Shown in pieces: positions 26,911 through 36,684 of a DNA stretch of 64,000 nt. The notes under the pieces are model-generated. The model was not told the origin of the DNA and did no database searches. It saw only the letters and a list, made by a program, of their open reading frames with translations. Positions within the stretch are counted from its first letter, which is position 1, and the number at the start of each line of letters is the position of its first letter. This stretch comes from Marinobacter sp. CHS3-4 (GTDB lineage: Bacteria > Pseudomonadota > Gammaproteobacteria > Pseudomonadales > Oleiphilaceae): NCBI RefSeq assembly GCF_030053415.1, contig NZ_JASGBJ010000003.1:248001-312000 (forward strand), given 5' to 3'. Position numbers and translations under genes: made by a program.

Positions 26911-29634
26911 TCAGTGAGCTTCATCCCAGTTGTTACCGATGCCTGCTTCCACAAGCAGAGGTACATCCAGCTTGGCCGCAGCGGACATTCGCGACTCAAG
27001 TCCCTTGCAGATGGTGTCCAGAGCGCTCTCTTTGACCTCCAGAATCAGTTCATCGTGAACCTGCATGATCATTCGAGCGTCGTCTGCGTGATTTGTTGTC
27101 AGCCAGTCTTCCACGCTGAGCATCGCGAGTTTAATGATGTCGGCCGCCGTTCCCTGCATGGGGGCATTGATGGCCGTGCGTTCGGCGGCCTGTTGCAGTT
27201 GTTTGTTTCGGGCATTGATTTCAGGCAGGTATAGACGACGGCCGAAGAGTGTTTCTACATAACCGTCGTCGTGCGCCTGCTTGCGTATGCTGTCCATGTA
27301 TTTCAATACACCCGGGTAACGCTCGAAGTACCGGTCGATGTACTCCTGTGCCTGGTTTCGGCCTACGTCCAACTGTCGGGAAAGGCCGAAAGCAGACATG
27401 CCGTAGATTAGCCCGAAATTAATTGCCTTCGCACTGCGTCGCTGGTCGCTGGATACCTCGTCTACACCAACGCCAAACACCTCTGCCGCTGTCGCCTTGT
27501 GGATGTCTTCACCCTTCTCGAAAGCCCTCAGAAGACCTTTGTCTCCGGAAAGATGCGCCATGATGCGCAGTTCGATCTGGGAATAGTCGGCAGCCACCAG
27601 TTTGAAACCCTCTGGCGCAATGAATGCCTGGCGAATACGACGGCCCTGCTCAGTGCGGATGGGGATGTTCTGCAGATTGGGTTCCGAGGAGGATAGCCGC
27701 CCCGTGGCAGTAACGGCCTGATGGTAAGAGGTATGGATGCGGCCGGTACGGTGGTGAATAAGCTCCGGCAGTGTATCCGTATAGGTGGATTTGAGCTTGC
27801 TCAGGCTTCGATGTTCGAGAATCAGGTGAGGCAATCGATGTTCATGCGCCAGTTCCTGAAGTACCGGTTCTGCCGTAGAGGGGGCGCCTTTGGGTGTTTT
27901 TTTGATCACCGGCAATCCCATTTTCTCGTAGAAAATAGCTTGCAACTGTTTTGGTGAGCCCAGGTTAAAGGTTTCCCCCGCTTCGTCGTGGGCTTCCTTC
28001 TCGAGTTCGGCCATTCGCTCAGCCAGTTCCTGGCTGTGCTGGCGTAAGGTGCTTGCGCTGATCATCGCGCCACGTTGCTCCATCCGCGACAACACGGGCA
28101 CCAGGGGCAGGTCGATGTTCTCGTAAACGTCTTTCAGGCGGCCGGTCTTGGCCAGGCGTGGCCGCAGAACCTGGTGGAGCCTGAGAGTAATATCTGCATC
28201 TTCTGCCGCGTAGGGCCCGGCCTGTGCCAGGTCAATCTGATTAAAGGTCAGCTGTTTGGCACCTTTACCGGCGATGGACTCGAAAGAGGTGGTCTGCTCG
28301 CCCAGATACTCCAGGGCAAGGGCGTCCATATTGTGGCGGGATGCCACCGAATTGAGAACGTAGGACTCCAGCATGGTGTCTTCAGCAATGCCCTGGAGAT
28401 CAATGTCGTGGTTTGCCAGCACGTTTTTGTCGTATTTGAGATTCTGTCCGACTTTGGCAGCCTTGGGGTCCTCGAGTAGCGGCTTGAACTGGTCGAGTAC
28501 TGCTTCGCGATCCAGTTGTTCTGGCGCCCCCATGTAATCATGACCAAAGGGTACGTAGGCGGCTTCGCCAGGCTCTATGGCAAAAGACAGGCCCACGAGC
28601 TCGGCGTCCATATAACGCAGGCTGGTGGTTTCTGTGTCGAACGCAAACAGGTCCGCCTGTTTCAGTCGCTTTAGCCACTGATCCAGCTCGGCCTGGTCGG
28701 TCACAATCGTGTATTGGGACTCGACTTGGGAAGGCGCTGGCGATTCCGAAGCAGGGTTGGTGTCTTTTTGTTCGTCGCTTTCGAGCTCGGCAATCCAGGT
28801 TTTAAACTCGTATTCCTTGAAAAGCTCCAGCAGTTCATCATCATCCTGCTCGCGGAGCTGTAAATCCTCCAGCCCAAAATTCAGGGACACGTCAGTACGG
28901 ATTGTGGCCAGCTCGTAGCTCAACGGTAACGTGTCGGCTGCTTCTCTCAGATATTCTCCGATCTTGCCTTTGACTTCATCGGCATGCTCTATCACCTCAT
29001 CAAGGTTGTTCCAGGTTTGCAGCCATTTGACCGCAGTTTTGGGGCCACATTTATTAACGCCTGGAATGTTGTCGACCTTGTCACCGACCAGAGCGAGATA
29101 GTCGATGATCTGTTCCGGTTTGACACCGAACTTCTCCACCACACCTTCCCGATCCATCCGGGTGTCGGTCATGGTGTTGATCAGAGTGACATGATCACTG
29201 ACCAGCTGAGCCATATCCTTATCGCCAGTGGAAATCACCACATCGATGCCTTTGCTGGTTGCTTCGTGGGCAAGAGTGCCAATCACATCGTCGGCCTCAA
29301 CGCCTTCCTCGATCAGCAACGGCAACCCCATCGCCCGCACGATGTCATGTATCGGCTGGATCTGAACGCCCAGGTCTTCCGGCATTGGCGGGCGATTCGC
29401 CTTGTACTGTTCGTATATCTCATGGCGAAAGGTTTTTCCTTTTGCATCAAACACCACCACCATTTTCGAACCCGGAAAATCCTGTTCCAGCTTACGTATC
29501 ATGCTGATGACGCCCTTGATCGCACCGGTCGGGTGATTCTTGCTGGTGGTCAATGGTGGCAGTGCGTGGTAAGCGCGGAACAGGTAGGAAGAACCGTCAA
29601 CGAGAACCACTGGCGGAGTTTTAGTCTCTGTCAT
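26911..29634 (-). CDS. polA: DNA polymerase I
   Basis: About 907 aa from ATG 29634 (MTETKTPPVVLVDGSSYLF). The 5'-3' nuclease domain covers about the first 300 residues (VVISTGDKDMAQLV, GDKVDNIPGV). The 3'-5' exonuclease keeps its active-site pair (FAFDTETTSLRY). The polymerase domain has ADYSQIELRIMAHLSGD, the finger motif RRSAKAINFGLIYGMSAFGL and MQVHDELILEV. It therefore appears fully functional in Okazaki processing and repair. The ORF runs upstream to 29697, but that part is not conserved. Confidence 0.95.
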   Translation of the reverse strand: MTETKTPPVVLVDGSSYLFRAYHALPPLTTSKNHPTGAIKGVISMIRKLEQDFPGSKMVVVFDAKGKTFRHEIYEQYKANRPPMPEDLGVQIQPIHDIVRAMGLPLLIEEGVEADDVIGTLAHEATSKGIDVVISTGDKDMAQLVSDHVTLINTMTDTRMDREGVVEKFGVKPEQIIDYLALVGDKVDNIPGVNKCGPKTAVKWLQTWNNLDEVIEHADEVKGKIGEYLREAADTLPLSYELATIRTDVSLNFGLEDLQLREQDDDELLELFKEYEFKTWIAELESDEQKDTNPASESPAPSQVESQYTIVTDQAELDQWLKRLKQADLFAFDTETTSLRYMDAELVGLSFAIEPGEAAYVPFGHDYMGAPEQLDREAVLDQFKPLLEDPKAAKVGQNLKYDKNVLANHDIDLQGIAEDTMLESYVLNSVASRHNMDALALEYLGEQTTSFESIAGKGAKQLTFNQIDLAQAGPYAAEDADITLRLHQVLRPRLAKTGRLKDVYENIDLPLVPVLSRMEQRGAMISASTLRQHSQELAERMAELEKEAHDEAGETFNLGSPKQLQAIFYEKMGLPVIKKTPKGAPSTAEPVLQELAHEHRLPHLILEHRSLSKLKSTYTDTLPELIHHRTGRIHTSYHQAVTATGRLSSSEPNLQNIPIRTEQGRRIRQAFIAPEGFKLVAADYSQIELRIMAHLSGDKGLLRAFEKGEDIHKATAAEVFGVGVDEVSSDQRRSAKAINFGLIYGMSAFGLSRQLDVGRNQAQEYIDRYFERYPGVLKYMDSIRKQAHDDGYVETLFGRRLYLPEINARNKQLQQAAERTAINAPMQGTAADIIKLAMLSVEDWLTTNHADDARMIMQVHDELILEVKESALDTICKGLESRMSAAAKLDVPLLVEAGIGNNWDEAH

Positions 29635-29721
29635 GTCAAAGCGGATCCGGATTGTGATTGAAGCGTGGGGTTGCTTGTGCAAATCTGTTGGTATCAACGA
29701 CCGTTGGAACCAGAGGGTACC

Positions 29722-30057
29722 ATGAATCCAAAAACGATCACCTGCTTTGCCCTGGCGTTCGTTGCTTTGACAACGTCTGCCGTGGCGCAGGAATCCAAGA
29801 AGACTGTGCAGACGCCGGAAGAGCCGGTGGTTGTCTCCGATTATCAGCCACCGGGCTCAGAGGCCCAGATTGTGATTCGGCCCGGCGATGAGGACCAGGT
29901 TTTCTATGAATACCGGGTCGGAGGGGAGCTCAAAGAGATCAAGGTCGTTCCGAAGGTCGGCCCTGAATATTATCTGGTGCCTGCCGAGGGCGGAGGCTGG
30001 ATCCGAGAGAATGAAACAGACCTGCTGGTACCCAGCTGGGTGCTGTTTCGTTGGTAG
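29722..30057 (+). CDS. DUF2782 periplasmic protein
   Basis: 111 aa from ATG 29722, with a signal peptide (CFALAFVALTTSAVAQ) and the DUF2782 core: EAQIVIRPGDEDQVFYEYRV, LKEIKVVPKVGPEYYLVP and the C-terminal LLVPSWVLFRW. DUF2782 genes are commonly divergent from polA in gammaproteobacteria, as here. Function unknown. Confidence 0.87.
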   Translation: MNPKTITCFALAFVALTTSAVAQESKKTVQTPEEPVVVSDYQPPGSEAQIVIRPGDEDQVFYEYRVGGELKEIKVVPKVGPEYYLVPAEGGGWIRENETDLLVPSWVLFRW

Positions 30058-30078
30058 CTTATTCTTCTGATCTCATGT

Positions 30079-30570
30079 TCAAATGAGATCGACAGCAACG
30101 CCGTCTGAACGGCGGCTTTCGCGTCCTTCCGAGTCAACGGCAGTCACGCTGAACTCGTAGGCCCCCGCGCTAAATTCCTCCAACTTGAACGCCGTTCCCT
30201 GTTCTGCGGGGTATTCGATTGCTTTATAGCTGGACTGATACCTCAGTCGGTAATAAATGCGGTATTCCTCAATGTCACCGGATAAAAGCGGGGAGCCGTC
30301 TTCACGGGTGGACGGCGGTTCCCACCTCAGGGTCGGGCGATCCAGGTTTTGCGTATTGGATGGCTGGTCCGGCGACTGTTGGCCGAGGGTCTTTTCAAAT
30401 GAAGATACAGCGCTGTCAAGGCGCTTTTCTGAGGCTGCTGAGGCGTCGGCGGAGTCGGCTCTGGATTGGCCGTAGTCTTCCTGGCACCCACTGATGATGA
30501 AAGCAATGAGCAATGTGATCAGAGAAGCAGAAATATTGTCGCCGAGCAGGCGAGGAGCATTATTTTTCAT
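30079..30570 (-). CDS. Lipoprotein with a fibronectin type III-like domain
   Basis: About 163 aa from ATG 30570 with a lipobox (LLIAFIISGC, Cys near residue 28). After a low-complexity linker, residues 80-163 look like one FnIII module: RPTLRWEPPSTREDGSPL, IEEYRIYYRL, YEFSVTAVDSEGRES. Such small FnIII lipoproteins are common in Marinobacter-like genomes and may bind surface polysaccharide or partners. An upstream ATG at 30678 is less likely because the lipobox would then be deep in the chain. Confidence 0.75.
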   Translation of the reverse strand: MKNNAPRLLGDNISASLITLLIAFIISGCQEDYGQSRADSADASAASEKRLDSAVSSFEKTLGQQSPDQPSNTQNLDRPTLRWEPPSTREDGSPLLSGDIEEYRIYYRLRYQSSYKAIEYPAEQGTAFKLEEFSAGAYEFSVTAVDSEGRESRRSDGVAVDLI

Positions 30571-30892
30571 GATTAGATCTCGCAGTCGGGCCGTCTTTGC
30601 GGACCCTTTATCAAGCCATTTAAAAACTGGATGCACGGATTGCGGCCGGAATAATACGGGTAGACTGGCGAGCGCCAAAAAAGCAGGGGCAGTATGCCAA
30701 GCGTCAGCAAATCATCAAGTGACAGTTCGGTAAGGCGCGTCAGAAAGCACATTTTTCCCTATTAGTATGATCATTCTAATTTTTGAGCTTACTGTGCATG
30801 TGTCAGTCACAAAACGGCTTCAAAAACAGTTGCTGTGGTGATGCATATTTTAAATCGTGTAGTACGCATCCAAACCATTGAGGAGAGACATT

Positions 30893-31297
30893 ATGGGTAA
30901 GCTCAAAACTTATCAGGAACAACTTCAGGAAATCGTAGAGAAGGGCATCAATGCCGCAGAAGAGCAGCAGAAGAAGCTGTCTGCCAAGCCTTTCGAGTAC
31001 GCTGAAAAGCTTGAAAATGAAGCGCGCGAATACAGCGTTAAGACTCTGCGCACCCGTTATAACGGCTACAGTGAGAGCCTGTTCGAGCAGCTGCGTTCAC
31101 TGAACACCCGTTTCGGTAGCTTCGCTGCTGATCTGGTTGCCAAGCTGGAAAAAGAAGCGGCTGAAGGCGCTTCAGAAGTTTCCGAAGCTGCGGAATCAGT
31201 GAAGAAGACTGCACAAGCCAAGAAACCAGCGGCCAAGAAGCCAGCGGCTAAAAAGCCTGCAGCGAAGAAGACTACCACCACTACTGCCTCCGCTTAA
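30893..31297 (+). CDS. Phasin-like protein with a KPAAK-repeat histone-like tail
   Basis: 134 aa from ATG 30893 with GGAGAG upstream. Residues 1-95 form long amphipathic helices (TYQEQLQEIVEKGINAAEEQ, SESLFEQLRSLNTRFGSF) as in phasins. The C-terminus has three copies of AKKPA and a TTTTTASA end, similar to the DNA-binding tail of PhaF and histone H1. This suggests attachment of a granule or lipid surface to the nucleoid, but no pha gene is nearby, so the role is inferred. A strong terminator follows directly. Confidence 0.75.
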   Translation: MGKLKTYQEQLQEIVEKGINAAEEQQKKLSAKPFEYAEKLENEAREYSVKTLRTRYNGYSESLFEQLRSLNTRFGSFAADLVAKLEKEAAEGASEVSEAAESVKKTAQAKKPAAKKPAAKKPAAKKTTTTTASA

Positions 31298-31320
31298 TCG
31301 CGAAGAGACAGTATGGAGAG

Positions 31321-31346
31321 AAGGCCGCCTGCGGGCGGCCTTTTTT
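31321..31346 (+). terminator. Terminator of the phasin-like gene
   Basis: GGCCGCC (31323-31329) pairs with GGCGGCC (31334-31340) around TGCG, then six T. It sits 25 bp after the stop codon. Confidence 0.92.
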
Positions 31347-31359
31347 AGTGGTTATTTGT

Positions 31360-32013
31360 TCAGTTTTCCCTGTCTTCGGGAGAGACTTCCAGAGGCAGAG
31401 TGCGAGCTTTACCGGTGATGGTTTCCAGGCGCTCGATATCTCGAACGAATTGATCTTTGACGGCATCGATCTCGGCTTCCTGCGCATTGATTTCACGCTC
31501 AATGTCACGGATGTTGGATTCAAGCCGGCGTATTTTTTTGAGGGTTGCCTCAGGAATTTTTTGTCCCGAACGTTCCCTGTCAGCGGCTTTGCTCTGTTCA
31601 GTGTCCAGTTGGCTTTCGATCACTGAAATATTGCCGCGTTTGAGTTGGGAAAGTCCGCGAAGCTCTCGGACCTTACGGTACATGGCACGAACGGCTTCGT
31701 CCGGGTGACTGAAACGTTCCAGGAGTTTCTTGTCGAGTTCCCGCCGGCGGGCTTCCTCTTCCTGGCGGCGCTCTCTGGCTTCGCGGGCGGCGATTTCTTC
31801 AGCGGTTGGTGCCGGATCGACGGTTTCGATGACGCGACCCTGGCTGTTGAGAATGTCGTAGCCGCGTTTTGACGCTTCCTGGGGAATGGTGTTGCTAATG
31901 ACAACCTGGCCACTCTCATCGGTGTAGCGATAGAGGTTGGCCTGGGCAACCGAAGAGAGCAGAAGTAGGGCGACTGCAGAGACTGTCAGGCGAAGCCGGG
32001 TCAGATCATTCAT
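31360..32013 (-). CDS. DUF4124 domain protein with coiled coil
   Basis: About 217 aa from ATG 32013, with a signal peptide (LTVSAVALLLLSSVAQA) and a short DUF4124 domain (NLYRYTDESGQVVISNTIPQ). A long charged coiled coil follows (about residues 70-200). DUF4124 proteins are envelope proteins of unknown function. It lies 76 bp downstream of pyrE on the same strand. Confidence 0.83.
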   Translation of the reverse strand: MNDLTRLRLTVSAVALLLLSSVAQANLYRYTDESGQVVISNTIPQEASKRGYDILNSQGRVIETVDPAPTAEEIAAREARERRQEEEARRRELDKKLLERFSHPDEAVRAMYRKVRELRGLSQLKRGNISVIESQLDTEQSKAADRERSGQKIPEATLKKIRRLESNIRDIEREINAQEAEIDAVKDQFVRDIERLETITGKARTLPLEVSPEDREN

Positions 32014-32089
32014 GGTCACTAGATGCACTCTGGTTGGCGAAAGATGCTTACAGAAGCATATCAAAAGCAGCGGGATATGCCATGGGCAT

Positions 32090-32728
32090 CTACACGCCGT
32101 AGGTTTCCCGGTAAGCTGCTACTTTCGCAGCGTGCTCTTCAAAGCCGGGGCGGTTGTTCAGATAGTCAAGAATCTGATCAAGCTTGATGATGCTGATCAC
32201 CGGAATGCCGAAGGTGTCCTGCACTTCCTGAATGGCAGATCGGTCGCCGGTTCCGCGTTCCTGGCGGTCCAGGGCGATTAACACGCCGGCGGGCCGGGCG
32301 CCAGACTGTTTGATCAGATCCATGGATTCACGAATGGCGGTCCCGGCCGTGATCACGTCATCCACGATCAGAACATTGCCCTGCAATGGGGCGCCGACGA
32401 TGTTGCCGCCCTCGCCATGATCCTTCTTCTCTTTTCGATTGAAGGCAAAGGGCTTGTTGGTGCCATTCGATGCGAGCGCCATCGCGGTTACCGTGGCCAA
32501 CGGAATGCCCTTATAGGCTGGGCCGAAAATGATGTCATAATTCACGCCGCTGCGTTCGATTGCCGCGGCATAGGCTTTGCTTAGTTCTAGTAGGTCGTTG
32601 CCGGTATTAAACAGCCCTGCATTGAAAAAGTAAGGGCTGGTGCGGCCGGATTTCAGTTTGAACTCGCCAAATTTCAGGGCTTCTCGGGCGATGGCGAACT
32701 CAATAAACGTCTGCTGATAGTCATGCAT
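32090..32728 (-). CDS. pyrE: Orotate phosphoribosyltransferase
   Basis: 212 aa. [19 protein letters not shown], the [19 protein letters not shown] segment and the PRPP loop [20 protein letters not shown] are all present. It makes OMP in pyrimidine synthesis. It is divergent from crc, the same pyrE/crc/rph neighbourhood seen in Pseudomonas. Confidence 0.95.
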   Translation of the reverse strand: MHDYQQTFIEFAIAREALKFGEFKLKSGRTSPYFFNAGLFNTGNDLLELSKAYAAAIERSGVNYDIIFGPAYKGIPLATVTAMALASNGTNKPFAFNRKEKKDHGEGGNIVGAPLQGNVLIVDDVITAGTAIRESMDLIKQSGARPAGVLIALDRQERGTGDRSAIQEVQDTFGIPVISIIKLDQILDYLNNRPGFEEHAAKVAAYRETYGV

Positions 32729-32809
32729 GGCAAGGAGTCTGGCGAGTCTGGAACTTTAATTGAAACGCAAAAACAGTATGATACACACAAACCGGATCAG
32801 GGAACACGT

Positions 32810-33616
32810 ATGCGCGTAGTGACAATCAGCGTTAATGGGCTGGCGCAGGCCGTTGAGAAGGGCTTCTTCGAGTGGTTGGCCCGCCAGGATGCTGACGTGG
32901 TCTGCGTTCAGGATCACCGCATGCGCGCCTATGAAGTTGAGGATAACAATCTGATTCCGGAAGGTTATGAAGCCTATTTTATTGATGGCGAGCGCAATGA
33001 AGATGGCGGCGTCGGCATCTACACCCGCCATTTTCCCAAGGCCATCATGTATGGGTTTGCCAACGAACAGGCAGACCGCGAAGGCCGTTTCATCCAGGCG
33101 GATTTTGACAAGGTGTCCGTGGCTTCTGTGCTTGCACCCTGCGCGCTGGGGCGCGAAGAAGAACTGATTGGTAGTGATGATCTGACCGTGCTGGACCATA
33201 AAGACGATTTTATGGAGTCTTTTGGCCTCCACATGCAGAAAACCCTTCGCAAGCGCCGACAGTTCATTTTCAGCGCCAACCTGCAAACCGCTCATCACGT
33301 CACGGACGCCAGCCCGCTGTACCACAAAGTGGACTTCTCTGGATTTCTGCCCCACGAAAGAGCGTGGTTGGACCGCCTTTTCGATGAAATGGGCTGCGTT
33401 GATGCGTTCCGCGATATGAACAAGCAGAGCAATCAATTCACCTGGTGGCCGGAGCAGGCCGAAGGTTCTCGCAAGAAGGCGGGAATTCGGGTGGATTATC
33501 AGCTGTTGACGCCGGGTATTCGAAAGACGGTTCTGGATGGCTGGATTGATGATTCAACCCGGTTCTCTGATCATGCGCCGGTGATCATGGATTACGACAT
33601 AGAGATCGGCGTCTAA
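32810..33616 (+). CDS. crc: Crc, catabolite repression control protein
   Basis: 268 aa from ATG 32810 (AGGGA upstream), an exonuclease III-fold protein close in length to Pseudomonas Crc (259 aa). Similar blocks include RFIQADFDKVSVASVLAPC, GFLPHERAWLDRLFDEMGC, QFTWWPEQAEGSRKKAG and VDYQLLTPGIRKTV. Crc acts with Hfq to block translation of catabolic mRNAs; it is not a nuclease. Synteny with pyrE and rph supports Crc over xthA. Confidence 0.88.
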   Translation: MRVVTISVNGLAQAVEKGFFEWLARQDADVVCVQDHRMRAYEVEDNNLIPEGYEAYFIDGERNEDGGVGIYTRHFPKAIMYGFANEQADREGRFIQADFDKVSVASVLAPCALGREEELIGSDDLTVLDHKDDFMESFGLHMQKTLRKRRQFIFSANLQTAHHVTDASPLYHKVDFSGFLPHERAWLDRLFDEMGCVDAFRDMNKQSNQFTWWPEQAEGSRKKAGIRVDYQLLTPGIRKTVLDGWIDDSTRFSDHAPVIMDYDIEIGV

Positions 33617-33648
33617 GGCGAAAGTCTTCAAGGTCAGGCGCAGCGCTT

Positions 33649-33750
33649 CCAGAAAGAGAGGCTGTTCCGGACACGCTACAAGCACATCCCTGTGCGCTCG
33701 GCTTCGGCCATCCATGGCCGAAGACGGTCCGGAAAAGCCTCTCTTTCCGG
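33649..33750. repeat. 102-nt multi-hairpin element between crc and rph
   Basis: The outer stem pairs AAAGAGAGGCT (33653-33663) with AGCCTCTCTTT (33736-33746) and TCCGGAC (33666-33672) with GTCCGGA (33727-33733). Inside are two hairpins, GCACA-TCCC-TGTGC (33682-33695) and CTTCGGCCA-TCCA-TGGCCGAAG (33702-33723), sharing the apex pattern CATCC[CA]TG. It has no U-tract, so it is not a plain terminator. It lies between convergent genes, and resembles dispersed intergenic elements; only one copy is in this window. Confidence 0.75.
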
Positions 33751-33775
33751 AACCGCCCAGCTTTGGCAATATCTT

Positions 33776-34492
33776 TTACTGCGCTAACGCTGCTTTTTGG
33801 GCTTCAAACAGCTGGTTAATGCCAAGCTTGGCCAGTTTAAGCATCCCGTCCAGCTCTTCCTGCTCGAACGGAGCACCTTCCGCCGTTCCCTGAATCTCGA
33901 TGAATCCACCCTTATCGGTCATGATCACGTTCATATCGGTTTCGGCTTCGGAGTCTTCCGGGTAGTCCAGGTCCAGTACCGGTGTGCCTTTGTAAACACC
34001 GACCGAGAACGCCGCAATCATTTGCTTCAGCGGTGACTTCTTCAGGCGACCTTCCTTGACCAGATGATTCAGAGCGTCAACCAGAGCCACGCAGCCGCCG
34101 GTGATTGCTGCTGTGCGGGTGCCGCCGTCGGCCTGGATAACGTCGCAGTCGATGGTGATGGAATGTTCGCCCAACGCGCTAAGATCTACCGCGGCGCGTA
34201 GCGAACGGCCGATCAAGCGCTGAATTTCTACAGTGCGGCCACCTTGCTTGCCACGGGCGGCTTCGCGGCCCATGCGGCTGCCTGTTGAACGGGGAAGCAT
34301 GCCGTATTCGGCGGTAATCCAGCCTTTACCTTCGCCGCGCAGAAACGGAGGCACCTTGTTTTCAACGGATGCAGTACAGATTAACTTCGTATCGCCAAAT
34401 TCCACCAGCACAGAGCCTTCGGCGTGGCGGGTGTAGTTGCGTGTGATTCGGATATCGCGGGGTTGTTCCGGCGTTCTTCCGCTCGGTCTCAT
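33776..34492 (-). CDS. rph: Ribonuclease PH
   Basis: 238 aa, standard length. [14 protein letters not shown] at the start, [20 protein letters not shown], the basic [15 protein letters not shown] and the active-site [19 protein letters not shown] are present. It trims tRNA 3' ends by phosphorolysis. AGGAACG lies before the ATG. Confidence 0.96.
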   Translation of the reverse strand: MRPSGRTPEQPRDIRITRNYTRHAEGSVLVEFGDTKLICTASVENKVPPFLRGEGKGWITAEYGMLPRSTGSRMGREAARGKQGGRTVEIQRLIGRSLRAAVDLSALGEHSITIDCDVIQADGGTRTAAITGGCVALVDALNHLVKEGRLKKSPLKQMIAAFSVGVYKGTPVLDLDYPEDSEAETDMNVIMTDKGGFIEIQGTAEGAPFEQEELDGMLKLAKLGINQLFEAQKAALAQ

Positions 34493-34676
34493 AGTCGTTC
34501 CTGGTAATTCTCAAGTGAGTGTCCAGCCATGGGGCCGGTCGATTGAATAAATGAAAGGCCGGAGAGTATAACATGCTGCTCGAGACGAGGGTTCGATGCT
34601 GTTTCACTAAGGGTCGCCGTTGTAATATCAGCCCTGCTAGACTGAATCAATATCACGCCAATCATGCGGAGCCTTT

Positions 34677-35540
34677 ATGATTCGAAGTATGACGGCCTTT
34701 GCCCGTCGGGATGCTCAGGGCGACTGGGGCACACTCACCTGTGAGATTCGCACGGTGAACCATCGTTATCTGGAACCGTCCTTTCGCCTGCCGGATGCGC
34801 TCCGCGATCTGGAGAACCGTTTTCGGGAAACCTTCCGAAATCAGGTCAAGAGGGGCAAGGCAGAAATAAGTCTGCGTCTGCAATCGTCTGATTCCGGGCA
34901 GCGGCTCGACATTGATGAGTCCATGGCCCATGCCATAAATGAGGCGGCCAATCACATCAACCGGATGCTCGATAACCCGGCCCATCTCAGCGCTCTGGAT
35001 ATTCTGCGTTGGCCCGGCGTGCTGGCCTCCAGAGAGCAGGACTACAGTGCGGTAAAACAGATTGCCGAAGAACTGTTCAGAGAAACCGTCGAGGAACTGG
35101 TGTCGGTTCGCGAGCGTGAGGGTGAGCGCTTGCTGCCTCTCTTCGAGGAGCGCCTTCAGGGCATGGGTAAGCTGGTTGCCGACGTGCGGCAATTGATGCC
35201 AACGCTGTTGCAGTCACAGGAAGAGCACCTGCGGCAAAGGTTTGAACAGGCTAAAGTAGAACTGGATCCGGAGCGGCTATCGCAGGAGATGGTGATGTTG
35301 GCCCAGAAGTCTGATGTGGCCGAAGAACTGGATCGCCTGGATGCGCACATTCAGGAAGTGGGTGATGTTCTGGGCAGTGGTGAGGCTATCGGACGCAAGC
35401 TGGATTTCCTGATGCAGGAGCTTAATCGCGAAGCCAATACCTTGAGCAGTAAGAGCATCGATGCCCGAACAACCCGTGCTGCGGTGGATCTCAAAGTGCT
35501 GATCGAACAGATGCGTGAGCAGGTTCAGAATATTGAATAA
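34677..35540 (+). CDS. yicC: YicC family endoribonuclease
   Basis: 287 aa with the family start MIRSMTAFARRD, then CEIRTVNHRYLEPSFRLPD, FLMQELNREANTLSSKS and the C-terminal RAAVDLKVLIEQMREQVQNIE. YicC proteins are hexameric endoribonucleases that contribute to RNA decay. It starts the run yicC-gmk-rpoZ-spoT and has GGAG upstream. Confidence 0.93.
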   Translation: MIRSMTAFARRDAQGDWGTLTCEIRTVNHRYLEPSFRLPDALRDLENRFRETFRNQVKRGKAEISLRLQSSDSGQRLDIDESMAHAINEAANHINRMLDNPAHLSALDILRWPGVLASREQDYSAVKQIAEELFRETVEELVSVREREGERLLPLFEERLQGMGKLVADVRQLMPTLLQSQEEHLRQRFEQAKVELDPERLSQEMVMLAQKSDVAEELDRLDAHIQEVGDVLGSGEAIGRKLDFLMQELNREANTLSSKSIDARTTRAAVDLKVLIEQMREQVQNIE

Positions 35541-36188
<648 letters not shown>

Positions 36189-36287
36189 TTGGGGCGCTTG
36201 GGCACCGAAGGCTGTGTACAAAGTCTTGCTTGCGGATTACACTACGCGGTCTGCTGAATCAGCCATTGTTTAAAGGTCGGGAAAGTT

Positions 36288-36500
36288 ATGGCACGAGTTA
36301 CCGTTGAAGATTGTCTGGAAAACGTTGATAACCGCTTTCAACTGGTCATGCTGGCCACCAAGCGGGCCCGTCAGATTTCCACCAAGGGGTTTGAGCCACT
36401 GGTGATGGAAGAGAACGACAAGCCTACCGTAATCGCGCTTCGGGAAATTGCTGAAGGCAAGATCGGTCGTGAACTGCTTGCCGAGGAAGACGACGAATAG
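36288..36500 (+). CDS. rpoZ: RNA polymerase omega subunit
   Basis: 70 aa, slightly shorter than E. coli omega (91 aa). The core [29 protein letters not shown] and [12 protein letters not shown] are present. It is 99 bp after gmk, and a rho-independent terminator lies between it and spoT. Confidence 0.95.
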   Translation: MARVTVEDCLENVDNRFQLVMLATKRARQISTKGFEPLVMEENDKPTVIALREIAEGKIGRELLAEEDDE

Positions 36501-36622
36501 TCGACACGGTATTTCTTCGGCATTAAACGCCGATAAGCATTGAAATCCGGCATTCCGCTTTTATAGTGTATAGGTATAAGCATGAAGGAATAGCACGGAG
36601 CAGCGCGAAATGGCGTAAATGG

Positions 36623-36651
36623 AACCCGAATGCCCGCATTCGGGTTTTTTT
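36623..36651 (+). terminator. Terminator between rpoZ and spoT
   Basis: CCCGAATG (36625-36632) pairs with CATTCGGG (36637-36644), followed by seven T. It lies upstream of the spoT GTG start, so some transcripts probably end before spoT and spoT expression depends on read-through or on a promoter of its own. Confidence 0.88.
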
Positions 36652-36684
36652 GTCCCTGTAGAATGGCTTGTATACGGAGGCGCG

